Source: Oscillospiraceae bacterium (lineage in GTDB: Bacteria > Bacillota > Clostridia > Oscillospirales > Ruminococcaceae). From it: a DNA stretch of 64,000 nucleotides. The stretch is taken from positions 62,001-126,000 of the forward strand of contig SVMR01000002.1 of assembly GCA_015067315.1 (NCBI GenBank), read 5' to 3'. This document shows positions 9,274 to 18,335 of this stretch, one piece after another (the first letter of the stretch is position 1; each line of letters starts with the position of its first letter). The notes beneath the pieces are model-generated. The model saw nothing but the letters and a program-made list of their open reading frames with translations. It did no database searches and was not told the DNA's origin. The position numbers were made by a program, and so were the translations under genes.

Positions 9274-11208
9274 TTATTCTGCGTTCTCGATGGAAGCGTA
9301 AACAATTGCCTGGTTGAATTCCCAAAGGCTGGATTCTACGAAATCGTTGAGCCAATCAGGATAAATGGTGTAGTAAACGTTGGAATAAAGCGGGATTTCA
9401 GGAAGGAGTTCGTTCCATTTGAGGATGAACTGCTGCCAGAGATCGAGATAACCTTCACGGTCGGAAGGATCTACGCCGTAAACCATGTCCATAGAAAGCT
9501 GGTCGAGTTCTTCATCGAAGATGTAGTTGGTGTTGTAGCCAAGTTCTACATACTGAGGATCGAGGGAGAAGCTATAGGACTGGTCGTAAACAGGAGTGAA
9601 GTTGGTTGCAAGGTTGTACATGCCGTAAGTTTTTACGCCGTACTGATCGCCCTGGGTTGCATCACGATACATGTAGTTAAGAAGTTCGGAGAAGGTCATA
9701 ACGGTCTGTTCGATTACCATACCTGCATCAGCGGTCTGCTGGCCTTCGGAAAGCATGGTTACGAGAAGTTCGGAAACAGGGTTTGCTTCAGAAGAGGACC
9801 ATTTGATGTGAAGAGGCATAAGGATTCTGCCGTCAGCAAGAGTTACGTTGAGTTCGTAATCGCCTGCTTCTTCAGGAGTTACTTCTTTGTAACGTACGCC
9901 GGAAACATATTCGTTACCTTCAGCGTCGAGTACCCAACCGTCAGCTACGAGAAGTTCAACAGCTTTAGCGGGATCGTATGCATAGGTATCGATTTCGTCA
10001 GCGAAGAGTTCTTCAGATTCTTTGTACATCCACATTGCAAGGCCGTAAGGACCATGTACTACAGAACCGAAGCCCTGGCAGAAGGTGTTTGCGAATTCGT
10101 TTCTGTCAAGGAGGTATGCAACTGCATGACGTACTGCCTGGAACTGGGTAGGACCAAAGTCGCACTGGAACTGGATTTTGCCGTAGCCGTTACGTTCGAA
10201 GGAAACGGTTTCGTAACCACCCTGTGCTACAAGGTCAAGAGCGGTGTTAACTTCGGTACCGTCGGAGAGAGAATCGAGAACGTCGATTGCACCGGTTTTG
10301 AGTGCGTCGAACTGAGTTGCGGTATCGGATTTAACGATAACGAGCTGCTGGATCTGGGGTTTAACGCCTTCGAAGTTACCAGCATAGTTGGGGTTGATTT
10401 CGAGAACAGCTTCAAGAGCGCCGGTATCGATGGATTTGATTACGTAAGGACCAGCAGAAACTGCGTCTGCATACATCCAACGTGCAGCATCGATTTCAGC
10501 AGCAACGAGTTCGCCGCCTTCGAATTTAGCACCGGTTTCGCCTTCAACTACAACGAGTTCTGCGGAAGCATACATCGGGATGTAGAGAGGAGTAAGGGAT
10601 GCATAGCTGAGTTCATAGAAGTAAGGAACATAATCAGAAGCGATGGTGATGGAGTAAGTGTACTCGTCGATGAGATGAACACCGGAGAGTTCAGTTGCTT
10701 CGCCGTTCTGATATTCAGTTGCGCCTACTACCATTGCAGCAGTAAGTTTTGCACCTGCTTCAGCAGCTGCAGGAGAATAGCCGATGAGAGCATATGCTAC
10801 ATAGTTAGCAGCAGTGATGGGCTCACCGTTGGAGAATACAAGACCTTCGTTGATTTTTACGGTGAAGGTTTTGGTTCCGTCTTCGTTGAGAACGGATTCA
10901 ACGCCGCCGCAGACAGTGGGGTTAACAATGAGTTCGCCGCCCTGGTTGTAGGTGATCGGAGAATAGTCATTGATAAGGTCACGGATCATCTTATCGGTTG
11001 CGTTGTTGGTCCACCATGCTCCGGGGCCGATATCGCCGGAAATTTCGGTAGTGGAACCATAGATAAGTCTGTTGGGGCGAGATTCAACTTCGGGCTGAAC
11101 GTCGGAAGAGGGATCATCGGGGTTTTCAACAACAGGCTCGTCGTTGCCGCATGCTGCGAGAGAGAGCATCATAACTGCGGCAAGAAGAAGTGCGAGAAAT
11201 TTCTTCAT
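9274..11208 (-). CDS. oppA: Oligopeptide-binding lipoprotein, OppA type (SBP_bac_5)
   Basis: Extracellular substrate-binding protein of the opp operon. The start is taken at 11208 (KKFLALLLAAVMMLSLAACG), preceded by a GGAGG site, and not the longer ORF at 11244. The lipobox SLAAC gives a lipid-anchored cysteine. The mature protein has the family 5 look: SNGEPITAANYVAYAL, YVIKSIDTGALEAVLEINPN, and AVRHAVAYLLDRNEFANTF. At 644 residues it is larger than a typical OppA (~540). It is the first gene after a strong promoter at 11282-11310. Confidence 0.9.
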   Translation of the reverse strand: MKKFLALLLAAVMMLSLAACGNDEPVVENPDDPSSDVQPEVESRPNRLIYGSTTEISGDIGPGAWWTNNATDKMIRDLINDYSPITYNQGGELIVNPTVCGGVESVLNEDGTKTFTVKINEGLVFSNGEPITAANYVAYALIGYSPAAAEAGAKLTAAMVVGATEYQNGEATELSGVHLIDEYTYSITIASDYVPYFYELSYASLTPLYIPMYASAELVVVEGETGAKFEGGELVAAEIDAARWMYADAVSAGPYVIKSIDTGALEAVLEINPNYAGNFEGVKPQIQQLVIVKSDTATQFDALKTGAIDVLDSLSDGTEVNTALDLVAQGGYETVSFERNGYGKIQFQCDFGPTQFQAVRHAVAYLLDRNEFANTFCQGFGSVVHGPYGLAMWMYKESEELFADEIDTYAYDPAKAVELLVADGWVLDAEGNEYVSGVRYKEVTPEEAGDYELNVTLADGRILMPLHIKWSSSEANPVSELLVTMLSEGQQTADAGMVIEQTVMTFSELLNYMYRDATQGDQYGVKTYGMYNLATNFTPVYDQSYSFSLDPQYVELGYNTNYIFDEELDQLSMDMVYGVDPSDREGYLDLWQQFILKWNELLPEIPLYSNVYYTIYPDWLNDFVESSLWEFNQAIVYASIENAE

Positions 11209-11281
11209 TTGAATTTCCTCCTTAATTTTTATTATGTCATACAAAAATCAATAATACTTCATTGTGTATAACATCCATATT

Positions 11282-11310
11282 ATTATAATCGACAACAAGC
11301 GAATTGTCAA
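11282..11310 (-). promoter_or_regulatory. Sigma-A promoter for the opp operon
   Basis: On the minus strand TTGACA (11305-11310) and TATAAT (11282-11287) are separated by exactly 17 bases, a perfect consensus. It lies about 75 bases upstream of the oppA start. Confidence 0.85.
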
Positions 11311-11438
11311 TGAAAAAGTTGAATTTTTCTACAATATATGCATTTTTTGATGAAAAATCTTTCATTTTTAGCCGCTTTAAGTTATGTAAAGTTCAAAAAC
11401 TTTACATAAACTTTGATTTTTTAGCGTGTTAATACGAT

Positions 11439-11472
11439 AAAAAGCACCGTTTTATTGAAAAACGGTGCTTTT
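11439..11472 (-). terminator. Terminator after potD
   Basis: A perfect stem (AAAAGCACCGTTTT / AAAACGGTGCTTTT) sits just downstream of the potD stop. It closes the pot operon and separates it from opp. Confidence 0.85.
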
Positions 11473-11475
11473 AAA

Positions 11476-12711
11476 TCAATAATAACTCATTCTTTTCTTT
11501 TTAATATGCGCTGTAACTATTTTATATATGATATAAATAATTATAACAATTATTAAAAAGACTGCCTGGAAAATAACCGAATTGCTTCCCTGCGCCATAA
11601 TATCAGTCCAAAGCGCATCGGTAAGAGTTGTTGTTTCAACCGGAAGAGTAAGCAAAGCGTCAAGCGACGCAATGAATTCTTCGTCCGGATAAGCGATTTC
11701 GTTCTCAACAAGCTCCTCATCAAGAAGTTCCAACGCGCCGATGTGGGGTGTGGAATATCCGACATAATAGCTGTTCGCGGCCGCAACGGTTGATTCGCAC
11801 ATATAGTTTATATACATTTCCGCGGCTTCTTTGTTCTTTGCCCCTTCGGGAATACAGAACGAATCTATAAAGATACTCGTATTATCCGGAAGAAAAAAGT
11901 TAAGATCCTCGTTAACGTCCATCATGAGAACCGCGTCGCCGTTGTAATAAGGTGCAACTGCTGCTTCCCCGCCCTCCATTTTGTCATAAATCTCGTCCAT
12001 GACGTAGGCCTGAACAAGAGGTTTCTGGGCACGGAGATGTCCCGCCGCTTCCTCAATTTCCATTTCATCGGTTGTATTGAAGTCATAACCGAGGTCAAGA
12101 AGCGAAAGAGCAAAAGCATCGCGGGAGTTTGAGAACATAAGCATATTGTCAGCATATTTCTCGTTCCAAAGGATATTCCAGCCTGTGAGATCTTCCTCAT
12201 CGACCATTGTTGTGTTGTAAATAATTCCTACAACGCCCCAATACATCGGAACGGAATATTCATTATTCGGGTCAAAATTTGTATTTTTATACTTTTCGTC
12301 GATGTATTTATAGTTCGGAATATTATCAAAATCAAGCTTCTGAATCATTCCTTCGGAAATCATCTTTCCGATCATATAATCGGAAGGAACGATTATATCA
12401 TAGCTTGCTCCGCCGCTTTTAAGCTTTGTATAAAGTTCTTCGTTGGAAGCGAAGAGAGTGTAGTTTACTTTGATTCCCGTAAGTTTTTCAAAATCTTCGT
12501 TGACGTCAAGAAAGTTGACTGAATCGTTCGCAACGTATTCGCCCCAGTTGCAGACGTCTATCTCTATTCCCTGCCCCTGAAACTTCTGGTAATAATCATA
12601 ATCCTCAACTTCGGTTGAATAGCCTTCCGCTTCGCTGTAATATCCGAAAGCGGAAACCGAAGAAAGAATTATCATCAGAACGGCAAGAAAGAATCCGATA
12701 AATTTTTTCAT
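11476..12711 (-). CDS. potD: Spermidine/putrescine-binding protein, PotD type, with C-terminal membrane anchor
   Basis: Substrate-binding subunit of the polyamine importer (SBP_bac family: YVANDSVNFLDVNEDFEKLT, YDIIVPSDYMIGKMI, YSVPMYWGVVGIIYNT). The N-terminus (KKFIGFFLAVLMIILSSVSA) is a signal peptide without a lipobox cysteine. The last ~35 residues hold a hydrophobic helix (FQAVFLIIVIIIYIIYKIVT) followed by a basic tail (IKKKRMSYY), which would hold the mature protein in the membrane. Most Gram-positive PotD proteins are N-terminal lipoproteins. It is the last gene of potABCD and directly abuts potC. Confidence 0.88.
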   Translation of the reverse strand: MKKFIGFFLAVLMIILSSVSAFGYYSEAEGYSTEVEDYDYYQKFQGQGIEIDVCNWGEYVANDSVNFLDVNEDFEKLTGIKVNYTLFASNEELYTKLKSGGASYDIIVPSDYMIGKMISEGMIQKLDFDNIPNYKYIDEKYKNTNFDPNNEYSVPMYWGVVGIIYNTTMVDEEDLTGWNILWNEKYADNMLMFSNSRDAFALSLLDLGYDFNTTDEMEIEEAAGHLRAQKPLVQAYVMDEIYDKMEGGEAAVAPYYNGDAVLMMDVNEDLNFFLPDNTSIFIDSFCIPEGAKNKEAAEMYINYMCESTVAAANSYYVGYSTPHIGALELLDEELVENEIAYPDEEFIASLDALLTLPVETTTLTDALWTDIMAQGSNSVIFQAVFLIIVIIIYIIYKIVTAHIKKKRMSYY

Positions 12712-13515
12712 TTATCCTTCCTCCTTTGCCATATTGCGTTCCGCATTCTTTTTGTCCTGTCTTGCGCCGTTGATGTTAACGAGAACAAGAATGAAAAGAA
12801 CGACAACAAACATAATTGTTGAAAGGGCGTTGATTTCCGGGCTTACCTTCATTCTTACCATTGAATAAATTACAACGGAAAGAGTCTGTGAATCTGCCGC
12901 TCCGGTGAAAAAGCTTACCGCAAAGTCATCGAAGGAATATGTAATCGAAAGAAGAAAACCCGCTGAAATTCCGGGCATGATTTCCGGAAGAACAACTTTT
13001 CTGAATGCCTGGGTCGGGTTGCAGCCAAGGTCAAGCGCCGCATTATAGACGTTTTTATCAAGCTGGCGGAGTTTCGGAAGCACGTTGAATATTACAATCG
13101 GAACGTTGAAAGTAATATGCGCAAGGATAAGGGAAGTGAATCCGAGTTCGAGCCTTATAAATACGAAAAGAAGCATCAGCGAAACACCGATTATAATATC
13201 CGGATTCATCATCGGGATATATGTGATGTTAAGCAGAAGCGACTGCATTTTCTGGCTCATTGCGTTGATTCCGATTGCGGCAAGGGTTCCGATAATTACC
13301 GCGCAAACGCCGGCAACAAGCGCAACAATAAGGGTGTTTCTGAACGCCGTAAGAATAATATCGTTTGTAAAAAGCTTTTCGTACCATTTAAAAGTGAATT
13401 CGGTAAAAACAGTACGGCTTTTTGCATCATTGAAAGAAAATACAATGAGCACGGCGATTGGAAGATAGAGGAATGCATAGATGATGCCGAGATAGAATTT
13501 GGAAAGGAATTTCAT
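12712..13515 (-). CDS. potC: Spermidine/putrescine ABC permease PotC
   Basis: This 267-residue permease has about six membrane helices and the coupling motif AALDLGCNPTQAFRKVVLPE. The segment LLSITYSFDDFAVSFFTG is characteristic of PotC/PotI. It overlaps potB by 4 bases (ATGA-type coupling), and potD starts at its stop codon. It forms the polyamine channel with PotB. Confidence 0.92.
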   Translation of the reverse strand: MKFLSKFYLGIIYAFLYLPIAVLIVFSFNDAKSRTVFTEFTFKWYEKLFTNDIILTAFRNTLIVALVAGVCAVIIGTLAAIGINAMSQKMQSLLLNITYIPMMNPDIIIGVSLMLLFVFIRLELGFTSLILAHITFNVPIVIFNVLPKLRQLDKNVYNAALDLGCNPTQAFRKVVLPEIMPGISAGFLLSITYSFDDFAVSFFTGAADSQTLSVVIYSMVRMKVSPEINALSTIMFVVVLFILVLVNINGARQDKKNAERNMAKEEG

Positions 13516-14336
13516 ACTACCATTCTTCCCTCCTTCTCCACTTTGTCAGAATCGAACTGATTCATTACGCTCATGCAGATAAGAATTATAATCATGAGCA
13601 CGAAGGAAATTGCGGAACCGAGGTTCGGGTTATAGCTGTTGCTGCTGAACTGCATTTCGATAAGGTCGCCGATCATGAGTTCGGAACCTCCGCCGAGCAT
13701 TTTTGAAATAATGAAGGTACTTACGGAAGGAATGAATACCATCGTAATTCCCGTGCTGATTCCCGGAAGGCTTTGCGGAAGAGTTACATGGAGAAAAACC
13801 TGGAAAGGATTTGCTCCGAGATCCTGCGCCGCCTGAACAAGGGAATGATCCATCTTCATCATAACTGTATAAAGCGGAACTATCATAAAAGGAAGATAGT
13901 CATATACCATTCCGAGAACAACCGCGCCCTGGGTATTGATCATTTCAAAAGGTCCGATTCCGAAAATTCCGAGAAAACGGTTAAGAAGACCGTTGTTTTC
14001 AAGAATCGTCATCCAGGAATAGGTTCTGAGAAGAAAGTTCATCCACATCGGAAGCATGATGAGCATGAACATTGTTCTTCTGATATTGCTTGTTTTTCCC
14101 GCCATAAGAAATGCAAAGGGATATCCGAGAACAAGGCAGATAAGCGTTGCAACAAAAGCAAGGAAAAGAGATTTTATAATAACCGGAATATAATCCCCGA
14201 CTCGGATTATATTCTGCATTGTAAATTCGCCCGTGCTTGTGGTGAATGCAAAATATGCCACCATAAAAAGCGGAACAACGATAAAAATCGCCATAAATGC
14301 GATATACGGAAAAGCAGGATAACGTGATTTTATCAT
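13512..14336 (-). CDS. potB: Spermidine/putrescine ABC permease PotB
   Basis: This 274-residue permease contains [18 protein letters not shown]-like sequence ([20 protein letters not shown]), [20 protein letters not shown] and the coupling loop [19 protein letters not shown], typical of PotB. It overlaps both potA upstream and potC downstream by 4 bases, showing translational coupling across the operon. Confidence 0.92.
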   Translation of the reverse strand: MIKSRYPAFPYIAFMAIFIVVPLFMVAYFAFTTSTGEFTMQNIIRVGDYIPVIIKSLFLAFVATLICLVLGYPFAFLMAGKTSNIRRTMFMLIMLPMWMNFLLRTYSWMTILENNGLLNRFLGIFGIGPFEMINTQGAVVLGMVYDYLPFMIVPLYTVMMKMDHSLVQAAQDLGANPFQVFLHVTLPQSLPGISTGITMVFIPSVSTFIISKMLGGGSELMIGDLIEMQFSSNSYNPNLGSAISFVLMIIILICMSVMNQFDSDKVEKEGRMVV

Positions 14337-15388
14337 TTTTCTGCCTCCGCCATCTTATGCATGATATGAATATCGTCCGGAATTACGGAAAGTCCAACCT
14401 CCCTGCCCGGTTCCTCATAAAGAGTTGAATGGATTTTCCAGTCAAATCCTTCGGAAGAAACGACGATTTCATAATGCACGCCTTTAAAAATAATGCTTTC
14501 AACTTTTCCGGTAATCTGTCCTTTTTCCGGTTCGGAAATTTTAATATCCTCCGGACGGATTACAACGTCAACGTTTTCGTTTTCATCAAAACCAAAGTCA
14601 ACGCAGTCAAAATCCCTTCCGGCAAAACTGACAAGATAATCTTTCTTCATAACGCCGTCGATAATATTGGATTCACCGATAAAATCCGCAACGAAAGCAT
14701 TGACCGGTTCGTTATAAATATCGATAGGAGTACCGATCTGCTGAATTTCGCCGGCGCGCATTACTATTACGGTGTCGCTCATGGTAAGAGCTTCCTCCTG
14801 GTCATGGGTGACGTAAATAAAAGTAATCTTCGTTTCGCGCTGAATCTTTTTGAGTTCGATCTGCATTTCTTTGCGGAGTTTAAGGTCAAGGGCGCCGAGA
14901 GGTTCGTCAAGAAGAAGAACCTGCGGTTTGTTGATAAGCGCTCTTGCGATTGCAACGCGCTGCTGCTGGCCGCCGGAAAGAAGGTTAACGTCGCGGCGTT
15001 CATATCCGCGCATATTGACAAGATCGAGCATTTCAAAAACTCTTTCCTTTATTTCTTCATCCGGAACTTTTTTAAGCCTTAAACCGAAAGCAATGTTTTC
15101 ATAAACGTTAAGGTTAGGAAAAAGTGCATATTTCTGGAATACGGTATTGACTTCCCTTTTATAAGGCGGAAGATCGTTGATTCTTTTTCCATCAAAAAAA
15201 ACGTCCCCGCTTTTGGGATTTACAAAGCCTCCGATTATACGCAAAGTGGTTGTTTTACCACAGCCGGAAGGTCCCAGAAGTGTGACGAATTCGTGGTTGC
15301 GGATATCGAGATTAATATGGCGAAGAACACTTTCCCCGTCAAATTCCACAACGATATCCTTAAGTCTAATAATGGCATTATTTTCCAT
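14333..15388 (-). CDS. potA: Spermidine/putrescine ABC transporter ATPase PotA
   Basis: This 351-residue ATPase has Walker [11 protein letters not shown]-loop [20 protein letters not shown], signature [16 protein letters not shown], Walker [13 protein letters not shown] and a C-terminal TOBE region ([20 protein letters not shown]). It energises PotBC. It is first in the operon, preceded by a GGGGG-rich ribosome site and a leader of about 400 nt that starts at the promoter at 15795-15823. Confidence 0.93.
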   Translation of the reverse strand: MENNAIIRLKDIVVEFDGESVLRHINLDIRNHEFVTLLGPSGCGKTTTLRIIGGFVNPKSGDVFFDGKRINDLPPYKREVNTVFQKYALFPNLNVYENIAFGLRLKKVPDEEIKERVFEMLDLVNMRGYERRDVNLLSGGQQQRVAIARALINKPQVLLLDEPLGALDLKLRKEMQIELKKIQRETKITFIYVTHDQEEALTMSDTVIVMRAGEIQQIGTPIDIYNEPVNAFVADFIGESNIIDGVMKKDYLVSFAGRDFDCVDFGFDENENVDVVIRPEDIKISEPEKGQITGKVESIIFKGVHYEIVVSSEGFDWKIHSTLYEEPGREVGLSVIPDDIHIMHKMAEAEK

Positions 15389-15788
15389 TCTGCATCCCCC
15401 TTTTGCGGATTCAAGTCACGCAAGGTAAAAACAGGATCATCGGCCGCAGCCTCACCCATTTTTCATACTGCTTTTTACAGCATGGCCGTATTGCAATGAA
15501 AAGATTTTGCAATACGTGTTAAAAACCTGTCGACCCACCGCTTTCCTCTTGGAACCGACCCCGCAAAAGAGTTTTTTGTTCTAAACGTTGCCGCGCATAA
15601 AGTAATCTGCCGCTGTGCCCGGTTTTAGAAGGCTCCCGCTTGAAAGCAGTGTTTCATATGACACAGAATTTCGGTCTAATCAATTCGTTTACGTTTTCTA
15701 TCGCGGCTTTTCCAAAACGGTTTTGCTGCGACAGTTCCACCTCCTTCTGACCGAAGGTTCTTTGCCAAACAACAGATGCAAAAATAAC
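15389..15788 (-). ncRNA. Long structured 5' leader of potABCD (family not recognised)
   Basis: Between the promoter and the potA ATG lie about 400 transcribed bases without a convincing gene. On the minus strand the RNA contains several strong local stems: ACCTTC-GGTCA-GAAGG near the 5' end, CAAAA-CCG-TTTTG nested in TCGC/GCGA, GTATTGCAA / TTGCAATAC (9 bp), and CATGCTG-7nt-CAGTATG. The base composition is more G-rich than nearby spacers. I could not match it to RNase P, tmRNA, SRP RNA, a T-box or a riboswitch family I know. It may be a regulatory leader or an independent small RNA upstream of potA. Confidence 0.5.
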
Positions 15789-15794
15789 ATTTTA

Positions 15795-15823
15795 AATATA
15801 ATATAATTAAAATGTTTTGTCAA
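15795..15823 (-). promoter_or_regulatory. Sigma-A promoter for the pot leader and operon
   Basis: Minus strand TTGACA (15818-15823), 17-base spacer, TATATT (15795-15800). It places transcription start about 400 bases before the potA ATG. Confidence 0.75.
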
Positions 15824-15861
15824 TGATATTACAGACTTTTATTAATTTTTTGTAAATTTTT

Positions 15862-16371
15862 TCATAATTTAAGTATATTTTCCCGTTTTTTGTAATCCGG
15901 AAGAATTTTTTCAATCAGTTTATAAAAATCTTTCCCGTGATTTTTATAAACGATATGAGCAAGCTCATGCACAACCACATAATCGATGGCTTCGGCGGTA
16001 TACTGCATAAGCCGCCATGAATAGCAGATTGAATTTTTTCTGCTGCAGCTTCCGAAGCGTTTTTTTGCGGAAGTTATCTTTATTCCGGAATATTCAAGAC
16101 CCATGAGTTTTGAAAAATATTCGGTTCTTTCGGTAAGATAAGGCAAGGCTCTTTTTTTGAGCACCGAAATTTCTTCGTCATTTAACGAAAATCTTCCCGC
16201 GTGCTCATGTTTTTTAATAATATTTTTTTTAATCCATTTTTCATGTTTCAAAATAAAATTTTCAATATCTTCCGTGCTCATTTTAAGCGGAGCTTTTACA
16301 AGCGGAATAAAATCATCGCCTATCGAAAGTTCTATTGTTTTTCTTTTGCTTCTGATAAGTTTATAATTCAT
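15862..16371 (-). CDS. YgjP/DUF45-type metal-dependent peptidase
   Basis: This 169-residue protein of the YgjP (WSS/M48-like) family has zinc motif HELAH (VVHELAHIVYKNHGKDFYKLI). The preceding KRFGSCSRKNSICYSWRLM matches the conserved GSCS...SWRL of the family. It is shorter than typical YgjP (~230), lacking part of the N-terminus, but it starts normally and the catalytic end is complete. Its substrate is unknown. Its start overlaps the end of the NUDIX gene by 11 bases, so the two are probably co-transcribed. Confidence 0.8.
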   Translation of the reverse strand: MNYKLIRSKRKTIELSIGDDFIPLVKAPLKMSTEDIENFILKHEKWIKKNIIKKHEHAGRFSLNDEEISVLKKRALPYLTERTEYFSKLMGLEYSGIKITSAKKRFGSCSRKNSICYSWRLMQYTAEAIDYVVVHELAHIVYKNHGKDFYKLIEKILPDYKKRENILKL

Positions 16372-16795
16372 TTTTTCTCCTCAAAAATTCTTTAATCAGA
16401 TAAGGCTGAATATCCGGATATGTCCATTTTTCCGGAAGTTCGTCAAATAAATATATCTTTTCTATTTCGCTGTGCAGTTCATGCTCAAAAGCTTTAATTT
16501 CGGCAAAAAACAGCATTCCGAAGGTTTCTTCCCCTGTTTCGTTAACTCTGTTTTTTCCGGTTGCGGAATAAACGCAAACCGTTTCAATACCGAAATCCGC
16601 TGCTCCCGTTTCTTCAAAAAGTTCCCTTTTCGCCGTTTCGATAATGCTTTCGCCTTTCTTTCTGTGTCCGCCGGGAATTTCGTATGTATCTCTTTCTTTA
16701 TGCTTGCATAAAACCCATTTACCACCTTGTTTTGAAATAATAACCGCAAATTTAAGCAGAGCATCATTTACGCTATCGTAAAATTTAACTTCCAT
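16361..16795 (-). CDS. NUDIX hydrolase
   Basis: This 144-residue hydrolase has the full Nudix box GGHRKKGESIIETAKRELFE followed by ETGA, matching GX5EX7REUXEEXGU. Such enzymes cleave nucleoside diphosphates linked to another moiety; the sequence does not reveal the substrate (an 8-oxo-dGTPase-like role is possible). It is the first gene of a two-gene unit with the YgjP peptidase, divergent from ylmH. Confidence 0.85.
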   Translation of the reverse strand: MEVKFYDSVNDALLKFAVIISKQGGKWVLCKHKERDTYEIPGGHRKKGESIIETAKRELFEETGAADFGIETVCVYSATGKNRVNETGEETFGMLFFAEIKAFEHELHSEIEKIYLFDELPEKWTYPDIQPYLIKEFLRRKNEL

Positions 16796-16866
16796 ATATT
16801 CTCCGATTTGACTGATTTTTTTCTTTATGTTAAAATCAATTATATCACAGAAAAGGCGGTGATTGT

Positions 16867-17616
16867 ATGGCTGATGAAGAAAAACTTCTCAAAAAACGTT
16901 TTACGGAGCTTGCGGAACGCTCTTTTTCAAAAAATATCTATACTTTCACCGAATTTTTATCTCCCGCGGAGCAGAATCTTCTCCGTTTCGCGGTAAAAGG
17001 CGTTCCCTATCATTTTGAAGGCGGATTTGAAAATGCGGAAAAAGCGGTTGCCGTTTTCGGAAGCGAAGAGCTTTGCGGATATGAAGAATCCGCGCCGATT
17101 GAATTTATTAAAATCGAACCGTGCTCAATGAAATTTTCCGGCGGTCTTGCTCACCGGGATTTCCTCGGTTCAATAATGTCCCTGGGCATCCGTAGAAGCA
17201 CTCTCGGGGATCTGATCGTAAAAGAAAATGTTGCCTATGCCCCTTGTCTTGAAAATATCGCCGATTATATCTGCGAAAATCTTGTTGAAATAAAGCACAC
17301 CAGCGTCCGGTGCTCAAAAGTTGAATCCATACCCGAAGATGCGCTTCCGCAGCCTGTCGAAAGTGAGTTCGTTGTGGCTTCCGAAAGGCTCGATTCCGTA
17401 ATTTCCTCCATATATAAACTTTCCCGAAGCGAAAGCAAAGGTCTTTGCGAGCACGAAAAGGTGCTCGTCGGAGGAATCCCCGTGCTCAACGCTTCATATA
17501 GTCCGAAAGAGGGGGATATCGTTTCCGTAAGAGGTCACGGAAAGTTTATTTACTGCGGAATAAAACTCGAAACAAAAAAAGGAAGACTCCGCTGCACCGC
17601 AAAAATTTATAAATAA
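16867..17616 (+). CDS. ylmH: YlmH family S4-domain RNA-binding protein
   Basis: This 249-residue protein has an N-terminal YlmH domain and a C-terminal S4 domain (about 180-245: ERLDSVISSIYKLSRSESKG, then VLVGGIPVLNASYSPKEGDI). YlmH binds ribosomal complexes and has been tied to rescue of peptidyl-tRNA-blocked 50S subunits, which makes its closeness to rqcH (4 kb away) noteworthy. It is usually in the divIVA/ylm cell-division cluster; here it stands alone. ATG follows AAGGCGGTGA. Confidence 0.85.
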   Translation: MADEEKLLKKRFTELAERSFSKNIYTFTEFLSPAEQNLLRFAVKGVPYHFEGGFENAEKAVAVFGSEELCGYEESAPIEFIKIEPCSMKFSGGLAHRDFLGSIMSLGIRRSTLGDLIVKENVAYAPCLENIADYICENLVEIKHTSVRCSKVESIPEDALPQPVESEFVVASERLDSVISSIYKLSRSESKGLCEHEKVLVGGIPVLNASYSPKEGDIVSVRGHGKFIYCGIKLETKKGRLRCTAKIYK

Positions 17617-17642
17617 AAAAGAGCCTCATGGCTCTTTTTTTG
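17614..17642. terminator. Bidirectional terminator between ylmH and plsY
   Basis: AAAAAAGAGCC-TCAT-GGCTCTTTTTTT hairpin between two convergent genes, with T runs on both strands. Confidence 0.85.
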
Positions 17643-18237
17643 TTTTATTTTTTCTTAAAAAACCGATTTCCGTATTGTTTTTAATTCTTTTAATATTTTC
17701 CCAATGTTTATACCATATTATCACGGCCAAAACAACAAAGACAGTCAAAATCAAAACGGAATTTTTTAAAATGCAGGCGGAATAAACCGGCATAAGCGTT
17801 GCAACCGTAAGGGTTCCCAAAGCAATGTAATCCGTTGCAAGGGTTATCGCAATTATAATTATTCCGAAAATCGCAAAATCATCAAGACCGATAAACAAGA
17901 TTATTCCCATAAGCGACGCAAGACCTTTTCCGCCGTTGAACTTCATCCAGAAAGGAAAAATATGTCCGATAATCGCCATTGCTCCTGCAATTATCGCCGC
18001 TTCATAGTTTTTGTCGAAAAGCATATAAACTAACGATGAAGCAAAAAATGCCTTTAAAATATCCCCTATCGCGGCAAAAACGCCGTAAATTTTGCCTACG
18101 GAAATAAAAACGTTGGATGCGCCCGCATTATTTGTACCGACTTTTTTAATATCAATACCTTTCATTTTTGCTATAATTTTTGCAAAACTGAAGCATCCGA
18201 AAAGATATCCAATAACAGCGCTGAAAATATATGTCAT
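17626..18237 (-). CDS. plsY: Glycerol-3-phosphate acyltransferase PlsY
   Basis: This membrane enzyme transfers the acyl group from acyl-phosphate to glycerol-3-phosphate, the first step of phospholipid synthesis. The conserved PlsY motifs are present: GTNNAGASNV (usual GSxNxGATN) and FNGGKGLAS, with about five hydrophobic segments. The start is placed at 18237 because the GGAGGCGG ribosome site lies inside the longer ORF of 18252. Length (203) is normal. The C-terminal tail is basic (RKNKTKKEP). Confidence 0.92.
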   Translation of the reverse strand: MTYIFSAVIGYLFGCFSFAKIIAKMKGIDIKKVGTNNAGASNVFISVGKIYGVFAAIGDILKAFFASSLVYMLFDKNYEAAIIAGAMAIIGHIFPFWMKFNGGKGLASLMGIILFIGLDDFAIFGIIIIAITLATDYIALGTLTVATLMPVYSACILKNSVLILTVFVVLAVIIWYKHWENIKRIKNNTEIGFLRKNKTKKEP

Positions 18238-18335
18238 CGGAACCGCCTCCAATCCGATTAAAATTATATATTATCGCTTGAATTTTTTCAACAATAAATG
18301 TAAAATTGAATCATTCTTATTTTATGAGGTATTTT

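Noticed and set aside
15389-15788. Pot leader as RNase P RNA, tmRNA, SRP RNA or T-box
   Set aside because: The diagnostic conserved strings of these RNAs were looked for and not found; a GGAGGTGGAAC stretch is T-box-like but lacks stem I, a specifier and a terminator.
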